A stretch of DNA of 40,033 nt, taken from positions 1 through 40,033 of the IMG/VR virus record IMGVR_UViG_3300032282_005081. One strand, written 5' to 3'. Of this stretch, positions 35,572 to 40,033 are shown one piece after another. Below the pieces are notes generated by a model. The model did no database searches and was not told the DNA's origin. It worked only from the letters and a program-made list of their open reading frames with translations. Position 1 is the first letter of the stretch. Each line of letters starts with the position of its first letter. The DNA is from a virus. A program made the translations under genes and the position numbers.

Positions 35572-36399
35572 TTAGATACCAGTCATGCTTCTATACATCG
35601 AAATCAGCTTGTTCACACTAATGTCGTTGTGGTTGTTCTTAATGATCATATCAACGATAGAAAGCAAATGAGTGCTCTTCCAATCAACACAAGCAGCAAT
35701 GTAATCAGAGGAATCGGAAATGATTACGGTCTTTGTTGCAAGAGATGCCTCTGGTCTCTCAAAAGCAATCTTCTTAATCTCCAAATCGTCTCTGAATCCA
35801 GCAGAATACTTTCCAGAAATAACACCATTAACAATGGTCCCCCAGTTCTTCTCTGGAACATATGTGGCCTTGGGGAAATTAATCCTTGCAAATGTATCAT
35901 ATGATGACCCGCCGATAAAGGCAATGCTGCCATCAAAATTCTTAATTACCTCATGAGGCTCCTTGCCGACAGATTTGGAAGATAACCAAACGCGATTGAT
36001 TACCATTGCTTGCTTGAGCTTTGCATAAGGAACAGAAAATCTCACTATGTTGGCTCTTGGACCAGTAATAGACAACTTTGAAATGCCAATGTTTGCCTTG
36101 TCTGACTTTACCTGATCAACAACATCTGAAAATGTCTTGGCGTCTCTACGAAACTCAATTGGAACATCTAACATCTTAGCCACAGCATGAGCAATAGAAA
36201 CGTCAACGCCAGCAAACGTGGAATCTTTCGGAAGGTTTCCATAGAAAGGAAGGTTGTCGAATGAAGTCATTGCAACAACTAACTTACCGTTCTTCTTTAT
36301 CTCTTCAATGTCAGGAGGAATAGAACTGTCAGACAAAGCAGGAAAGGATATTAAAGAAAAAGCGGAACCGGCAATAAAAGATCTCTTTGATATATTCAC
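35572..36399 (-). CDS. Periplasmic solute-binding protein (SBP_bac_3 type)
   Basis: 275 residues from a GTG at 36399, with AGAGGA upstream. An N-terminal signal (MNISKRSFIAGSAFSLISFP, cut near ALSDS) is followed by a typical family-3 amino-acid-binding fold: KLVVAMTSFDNLPFYG, FAGVDVSIAHAVAKML, VDQVKSDKANIGISK, NIVRFSVPYAKLKQAMV and GSIAFIGGSSYDTFA. Such proteins usually feed an ABC transporter, but no ABC genes are seen here. The next gene is a secondary symporter. The ligand is not known. Confidence 0.88.
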   Translation of the reverse strand: MNISKRSFIAGSAFSLISFPALSDSSIPPDIEEIKKNGKLVVAMTSFDNLPFYGNLPKDSTFAGVDVSIAHAVAKMLDVPIEFRRDAKTFSDVVDQVKSDKANIGISKLSITGPRANIVRFSVPYAKLKQAMVINRVWLSSKSVGKEPHEVIKNFDGSIAFIGGSSYDTFARINFPKATYVPEKNWGTIVNGVISGKYSAGFRDDLEIKKIAFERPEASLATKTVIISDSSDYIAACVDWKSTHLLSIVDMIIKNNHNDISVNKLISMYRSMTGI

Positions 36400-36429
36400 G
36401 TCAAAATCCTCTGTTTTATTTTTTATTAT

Positions 36430-36894
36430 TTAGAGTATGATAATCTCTTCAAATCCTTCTTCGCGAGTTGGCTCTTCGTAGTTCTTTGCCATACTTTCAA
36501 TGACATTATGAGGGATAATCTTACCAGGGCGATCAAGACGGCGAAGCCATTCTTCCTTGTTCTGCGGAGTAGTAACAACAACAGCGATCTTGCGATAATG
36601 CTTCGGAACAATAGACAGTTTACCCACACGAGACTTCTTGGTCAGGTTGGTCTGGTCAAGAACAACATTCATATTGTTTTGAAACGCCCAGGTGAGATGA
36701 ATGTTCATCTGCCTGGTTGCCTCCTTGATGTGTTCTTGAAACACCTCATTATACGTCTTGTTGTTAACCGATGCATATGCCTCAATCAGTGCATCAGTGG
36801 AACAATATGCATGATTCGTTGGCGAGATGTTTCTCGTCACCCACGTAGACTTACCCGAACCAGGAATTCCACACATCATAACATAATCAGGCAT
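36430..36894 (-). CDS. Polynucleotide 5'-kinase domain (PseT N-terminal-like)
   Basis: 154 residues from the ATG at 36894, which has GGAG 6 nt upstream and overlaps the ligase stop. Walker A is G9IPGSGKST17. Then come STDALIEAY, DQTNLTKKSR, and a lid-like RRLDRPGKIIPHNVIESMAK with PTREEGFEEI, matching the kinase half of T4 Pnkp. It phosphorylates 5' ends, probably of broken RNA. T4 has kinase and phosphatase in one 301-residue chain. Here the phosphatase is a separate gene beyond the ligase. Confidence 0.85.
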   Translation of the reverse strand: MPDYVMMCGIPGSGKSTWVTRNISPTNHAYCSTDALIEAYASVNNKTYNEVFQEHIKEATRQMNIHLTWAFQNNMNVVLDQTNLTKKSRVGKLSIVPKHYRKIAVVVTTPQNKEEWLRRLDRPGKIIPHNVIESMAKNYEEPTREEGFEEIIIL

Positions 36895-38056
36895 CAGTAG
36901 CTCCATAATTCCAGAAAGTCATTTCACCAAAGACCCAGCGTACAGAATCAATCTGTGTCTGAGTATTACACTTTTTCTTCAGCATGTCAAGCAGACAATC
37001 CCTCACGTTTTTGTCACCATCCCAACATGCAAAAATGATTTGACGGCGACCAGAATGAATAGCAGGAGCACGATTGATAGCAAAGTCACGACGATCAATT
37101 GATGATGCCTTATATTCATCCAAAAGAAACTGAATACGACGAACTTCATGATTGAAGTTATGCCAGAACTCCACCTCGAACCGTTCCAGACGAACTCGGT
37201 CCTCGTCGGGCAGCATAGCCTTGACGTCGTCGACCTCTCCATCGACGATCATCGCAATCACGTTCTTCTCCTGCGAGATCGAGTCCTTGGCACGATGACG
37301 AGTAACATACCAGTCAGACTTGACTTTTATCATATGCCCGTCATCGAAACGAATAATAAATCCTTCTGCTTCCTCTAGATCACGAGTGTGCTCAATCAAA
37401 TGATTCATATTTTGAATGCTGCCCTCAAACTGACGAACAACTTCAAATCGACCATTTACATTAAGAACCATATCCTCGTAATGCATATAATCACCAGATA
37501 CAGTATCACGAACAGCAATCAATACCAGACGATCTTCTGGATAATCAATTACAATCTTCTGCTTGCGCGAACACCATTCAAAAATGGGAGTCCACTGAAG
37601 GTCCATCATTTGCTTACAGAACTCATAGATAGCAGGATGATTAGCAACAAACACCTCTGCCTGCATAGATATTTCATTGATACCCATTTTGGTCGCAAAT
37701 CGAAGATCATCACCAACACGAATTGGTGTGATCATAGAACCATCTAGCTTCTCAAGAATGACGTGATGCTTACCCAAATCAATATGTCGATCTTGAGTTT
37801 CTTCACGTTCATTTACGTTGAAGAACTTATGCAAACGACGAGCCATGATTTTACCATCACGGTCAAACATCAGACCGCGACACTCACGCCGAATTGTGTC
37901 ATTAACAGTTTTGATTTCAGGAAACGTGTCAGGCATAGCCACAAGATAATTAACTACAAATCCCCAATCACGTTCTGCAATGATAAAGTCCGTCCTGCCT
38001 TCAATAGCAGGACGGACATCATCTAGGTGTAGAATAACAGGAAAACCATAGTTCAT
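36887..38056 (-). CDS. rnlA: RNA ligase 1-like protein (RnlA family)
   Basis: 389 residues (T4 Rnl1 is 374) from the ATG at 38056, which has GGAGGG 6 nt upstream. The nucleotidyl-transfer motif is EK103LDGS (motif I, Lys103 as the AMP acceptor). RGLMFDRDGKIMARRLHKFF lies upstream, IFEWCSRKQKIVIDY (motif III/IIIa) and EGFIIRFDDGHMIKVKSDWY (motif IV/V) follow. Rnl1 seals tRNA anticodon-loop breaks made by host anticodon nucleases. It is flanked by the kinase and phosphatase genes and has its own promoter. Confidence 0.92.
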   Translation of the reverse strand: MNYGFPVILHLDDVRPAIEGRTDFIIAERDWGFVVNYLVAMPDTFPEIKTVNDTIRRECRGLMFDRDGKIMARRLHKFFNVNEREETQDRHIDLGKHHVILEKLDGSMITPIRVGDDLRFATKMGINEISMQAEVFVANHPAIYEFCKQMMDLQWTPIFEWCSRKQKIVIDYPEDRLVLIAVRDTVSGDYMHYEDMVLNVNGRFEVVRQFEGSIQNMNHLIEHTRDLEEAEGFIIRFDDGHMIKVKSDWYVTRHRAKDSISQEKNVIAMIVDGEVDDVKAMLPDEDRVRLERFEVEFWHNFNHEVRRIQFLLDEYKASSIDRRDFAINRAPAIHSGRRQIIFACWDGDKNVRDCLLDMLKKKCNTQTQIDSVRWVFGEMTFWNYGATDA

Positions 38057-38081
38057 AGCCAACCCTCCAATTTATAGACAT

Positions 38082-38110
38082 AGTATACCTGGGTTGACTC
38101 GAAAAGTCAA
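38082..38110 (-). promoter_or_regulatory. Early sigma-70-like promoter for RNA ligase
   Basis: TTGACT - 17 nt - TATACT. The -35 box is part of the TTGACT-CGAA-AAGTCAA inverted repeat. It drives ligase, kinase and possibly the uptake operon behind them. Confidence 0.85.
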
Positions 38111-38138
38111 TCCCTTTCATGTATTTCCCTTTTTTGTA

Positions 38139-38582
38139 TTAAAACTCCTCATCATGTTGGTTGACATCAAACACAAATATGCCATTCTCAACCCACATTC
38201 TCTTTACTCGTTTGCGGTCTTCGAACGCCATTGTTGGATTATAGCCGTCTTGACGAATTTTGTCAAGTAGTTCTTTTTTGATGATGGGGTCATCACGATA
38301 ATCTCCATCACTTCTCATATAAAGAGGTCCATCAATACCTACATGCTTTTTAATCCAGGCTTGAGTTACCTCTCTATTTTCTTCTGTTCTGCCTGAACAA
38401 AAGATGATAGTGTCGCCAGACGAATTGACAAGCCTACGAATTATAGTAATAGTAGATTCGATTGGCTTGTCGTTTTCCAGACCAGAATAGAATGCTTTCC
38501 AATTCTTTGGCTTGCTCTTGAGCCAATGACGACGATGCTCTAGGTCAGCAATGGTTCCATCTATGTCACACAAAATATCCAC
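38139..38582 (-). CDS. Polynucleotide 3'-phosphatase domain (PseT C-terminal-like, HAD)
   Basis: 147 residues. The HAD motif I is D3xDGTxAD (CDIDGTIAD), motif II is FCSGR (T/S position), and AFEDRKRVKRMWVENGI is like the DDR...V.MWR.GL box of T4 Pnkp. RSDGDYRDDPIIKKELL is the acidic middle. It removes 3' phosphates or 2',3'-cyclic phosphates before sealing. It lies upstream of the ligase. In T4 this domain is fused behind the kinase. A free HAD polyphosphatase is possible, but the RNA-repair neighbourhood argues for 3' end repair. Confidence 0.85.
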   Translation of the reverse strand: MDILCDIDGTIADLEHRRHWLKSKPKNWKAFYSGLENDKPIESTITIIRRLVNSSGDTIIFCSGRTEENREVTQAWIKKHVGIDGPLYMRSDGDYRDDPIIKKELLDKIRQDGYNPTMAFEDRKRVKRMWVENGIFVFDVNQHDEEF

Positions 38583-38583
38583 A

Positions 38584-38781
38584 TCACACCACTCTAAAAG
38601 CTGAGAACCTCACATATGGACGAGGATTTTCAATCATCGCATATGTTTCTTCTCTTGTTCCAAAGGCTCTATTTTTAACAACAAAAGCCTTTTCATTTGT
38701 TCCCCATGGGGTATTCACAAACTTTTCAATACCAGTTGGTGCTGGTAGAGCTTGCTTGACTTCTTTGTTTGACTTATCCAT
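38584..38781 (-). CDS. Small protein of unknown function
   Basis: 65 residues from the ATG at 38781, which has AAGGGG upstream. Sequence MDKSNKEVKQALPAPTGIEK then FVNTPWGTNEKAFVVKNRAF and YAMIENPRPYVRFSAFRVV. It is basic, with conserved-looking aromatic residues. It lies 2 nt after the gene upstream and ends 1 nt before the phosphatase start. No family recognised. Confidence 0.6.
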   Translation of the reverse strand: MDKSNKEVKQALPAPTGIEKFVNTPWGTNEKAFVVKNRAFGTREETYAMIENPRPYVRFSAFRVV

Positions 38782-38783
38782 AA

Positions 38784-39137
38784 TCAACCCCTTCTCATTC
38801 GAGCAATGTCAGATGCAGCTTCCTTCGTTCGAATAGGCTGCATACAAGATTTGTGAAGAACAGCAACACCAATGATCTCACGACCAGTGTATTTGTTTTC
38901 ATTACGCTTTAGTCCAGTTGGTCCAATACCAGACAGATCGGGCTTTTCGATACGTGAAACAGGAACAGAGAATTTAACATCAGCCCTGTTGCCCTTTGTC
39001 TTGGTTCTAGACTTAATCTGTGAAGGATGAACGCCGTTCTTGATCAACCAAGCCTCGTGTTCTGCGACAGCAGAGCTAGAAACTTTCTTGGTATTTGACT
39101 TACCGTTGTTGTTGAAATAAGCAGGAAGAAGAGACAT
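38784..39137 (-). CDS. Conserved phage protein of unknown function
   Basis: 117 residues. LPAYFNNN at the start, AVAEHEAWLIKNGVHPSQIK, and the end YTGREIIGVAVLHKSCMQPI then EAASDIARMRRG are a pattern shared by many tailed-phage early proteins (HEAWL...GV.P.Q...; KSN..P......A.DIA.MRR). Function unknown. It is the second gene of the rightmost early group. Confidence 0.8.
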   Translation of the reverse strand: MSLLPAYFNNNGKSNTKKVSSSAVAEHEAWLIKNGVHPSQIKSRTKTKGNRADVKFSVPVSRIEKPDLSGIGPTGLKRNENKYTGREIIGVAVLHKSCMQPIRTKEAASDIARMRRG

Positions 39138-39153
39138 GTTCGCCCTCTCTATC

Positions 39154-39342
39154 TCAATCTTTGGTCAAAGGAACGCAGGACGCGGAAAACCTACCATAAG
39201 CAACAATATCTTTTTTCTGTTTATATAATTCTGCTTGCACAGCGGCACATGCCTTTTCAGAGGGCATCACAGTGACAGAATAGGTTCCATACTGTTGTGC
39301 TGTGTTGAAAGCCAACACCAGAGCGAATGCTTGTTCAATCAT
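39154..39342 (-). CDS. Small probably exported protein
   Basis: 62 residues from the ATG at 39342, which has GGAGAAAC upstream. The N-terminus MIEQAFALVLAFNTAQQYGT looks like a short signal peptide. The remainder has two Cys (KACAAVQ, SASCVPL) that may form a disulphide. Similar small exported proteins are at 24889 and 29502. It overlaps the upstream gene by 8 nt. Confidence 0.6.
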   Translation of the reverse strand: MIEQAFALVLAFNTAQQYGTYSVTVMPSEKACAAVQAELYKQKKDIVAYGRFSASCVPLTKD

Positions 39343-39550
39343 TTTGTTTCTCCATGTTCGACACACACCAAGACTTCTTCACACCAAAATCATACCATTC
39401 ACCCTGTGAAATAACTTCGATGCCCATTTCAGCCAGAACACGAAGCAGTGTTTCTTCACGATCAAGTGTCTTGATTGGTTCAATTTCTTTAGGATGTTCG
39501 ACCGATCCAATCCATGCACCCATACTGGTGCGGTCAAGAATAATTTTCAT
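39335..39550 (-). CDS. Small protein of unknown function
   Basis: 71 residues from the ATG at 39550, which has AAAGGAAAAAC upstream. Sequence MKIILDRTSMGAWIGSVEHP then TLDREETLLRVLAEMGIEVI and WYDFGVKKSWCVSNMEK. It looks like a small alpha-beta protein (strand, helix, strand). No family recognised. Earlier starts run into the promoter. Confidence 0.65.
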   Translation of the reverse strand: MKIILDRTSMGAWIGSVEHPKEIEPIKTLDREETLLRVLAEMGIEVISQGEWYDFGVKKSWCVSNMEKQND

Positions 39551-39590
39551 TTTGTTTTTCCTTTCATAAAGTGCTTCCTCCCCGCCGTGG

Positions 39591-39618
39591 TACATATAGC
39601 TTACTTGAGTAGGGTCAA
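39591..39618 (-). promoter_or_regulatory. Probable early promoter (weak)
   Basis: TTGACC - 16 nt - TATGTA, about 45 nt before the 71-residue gene. Both boxes are poorer than in the other promoters. Confidence 0.5.
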
Positions 39619-39750
39619 CAACCAATTATTGTGCGGACTTCTACCGCCTCTTATAAACCTTCCATCCACTGACACAGGGAAGACTATCGTGCTGCCAACG
39701 CCAGTTTGGTAGACTGGAACCACTCTACTGCCAGTCAGGCAGTTTCTCAT
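39601..39750 (-). CDS. Possible small protein, uncertain
   Basis: 49 residues (MRNCLTGSRVVPVYQTGVGS then TIVFPVSVDGRFIRGGRSPH). The composition looks protein-like, but GGAGG touches the ATG with no spacing and the 3' end covers the promoter at 39591. It may be real or a chance frame. Confidence 0.3.
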   Translation of the reverse strand: MRNCLTGSRVVPVYQTGVGSTIVFPVSVDGRFIRGGRSPHNNWLLTLLK

Positions 39751-39817
39751 CCTCCGAGTCAGAGTAGCCGATGACAAGTCGGCGCGTCTCTAATTGTTCT
39801 CCTGTTTGATGGAGCCT

Positions 39818-39846
39818 ATTATACAGTAGTCGTCTCAGGAAGGCAA
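39818..39846 (-). promoter_or_regulatory. Early sigma-70-like promoter
   Basis: TTGCCT - 17 nt - TATAAT. The -10 box includes the TAA stop of the 38-residue gene. An AGGAG lies about 20 nt past the start, but no standard start codon follows it. Confidence 0.75.
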
Positions 39847-39935
39847 GAGAAATTTTGTTTCTTGAGAATATAATATTCTTGAACCAAAACCTCAAAAGTA
39901 TCAAAAGCCTTTTGAAACTTCCAAACTGTGTTCAT
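39819..39935 (-). CDS. Very small protein of unknown function
   Basis: 38 residues (MNTVWKFQKAFDTFEVLVQE then YYILKKQNFSCLPETTTV). Its ATG overlaps the stop of the upstream gene (TGATG), which argues for coupled translation. Its end lies inside the -10 box of the promoter at 39818. No family recognised. Confidence 0.5.
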   Translation of the reverse strand: MNTVWKFQKAFDTFEVLVQEYYILKKQNFSCLPETTTV

Positions 39936-40033
39936 CACTTGAAAACCTTTACGAGCAGTGGACCAAATCGAAACATACGATACTCATTGCCTCCGTTGAA
40001 CATGATCACGTTCCAGTGAAATGGACCACCATA
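39935..40033 (-). CDS. 3' end of a gene cut by the window edge
   Basis: The last 32 codons (YGGPFHWNVIMFNGGNEYRM then FRFGPLLVKVFK) of a minus-strand gene that begins outside the window. The composition looks coding and the stop overlaps the next ATG. The family cannot be told from this piece. Confidence 0.6.
   Translation of the reverse strand, partial: YGGPFHWNVIMFNGGNEYRMFRFGPLLVKVFK

Noticed and set aside
39725-39793. Short frame ending RRLVIGYSDSEDEKLPDWQ behind the promoter at 39818
   Set aside because: It looks protein-like and follows an AGGAG, but no ATG, GTG or TTG starts it, so I did not list it as a gene.

Overview
This window is part of the genome of a T4-like myovirus (tailed phage with a contractile tail). 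The evidence is a near-complete T4-type baseplate and tail-tube set (relatives of gp4, gp5, gp6, gp7, gp8, gp25, gp26, gp27, gp48, gp53 and gp54), the T4-type replication and late-transcription trio gp32, gp59 and gp33, and TATAAATA-type late promoters. The baseplate proteins look more like those of marine and rhizobial T4-like phages (DUF4815 protein, long GSGY-repeat wedge proteins, no lysozyme domain in gp5) than those of T4 itself. The host cannot be named from the sequence. Two phage tRNAs that read AUA and AGA suggest that the host uses those codons rarely.

Layout. (1) About 1-14.05 kb, minus strand, AT-rich: late baseplate genes, running gp48, gp53, gp27-like, gp5 OB-fold, gp5-middle, gp5-spike, gp25, gp6, gp7-like, a fibre, gp8-like and a DUF4815 protein cut by the window edge. 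(2) 14.1-18.7 kb, plus strand: gp4, an unknown protein, gp54-like, a gp26-family protein with a strong candidate -1 frameshift into a 59-codon partner, and a large tail hub protein with two cell-wall hydrolase domains. The cluster ends at a bidirectional terminator. Divergent late promoters sit between blocks 1 and 2. (3) 18.7-23.3 kb, minus: gp32, gp59, gp33, two small membrane proteins, two tRNAs, a conserved phage protein and a DUF932 protein. (4) 23.4-27.8 kb, minus: an operon of host-interaction and metabolic genes (zinc nucleotide deaminase, SpoU RNA methyltransferase, SGNH hydrolase, PiT phosphate transporter, small proteins), then a DUF4337 membrane protein. (5) 28.0-32.65 kb, minus: a high-GC island of small early genes in short units, each behind a strong sigma-70-like promoter. 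(6) 32.65-33.71 kb: a gene-free region with opposing promoters and dense short repeats. (7) 33.7-36.4 kb, minus: a three-gene solute-uptake operon (periplasmic binding protein, dicarboxylate/amino-acid:cation symporter family protein, membrane-anchored protein). (8) 36.4-38.6 kb: an RNA-repair set with the T4 PseT activities split into separate kinase and phosphatase genes on either side of an RNA ligase 1. (9) 38.6-40.0 kb: small early genes.

Regulation. At least fourteen leftward promoters fit TTGACT - 17 nt - TATAAT/TATACT closely, in both low-GC and high-GC parts. The high-GC island is therefore wired into the same early regulon and is not an assembly artefact. Late genes use TATAAATA-like boxes. 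The observations most worth following are the frameshift signal in the gp26-family gene, the uptake operon, the leaderless deaminase message, the repeat and promoter hub at 32.7-33.7 kb, and a tRNA with an AUA anticodon but a long variable arm.
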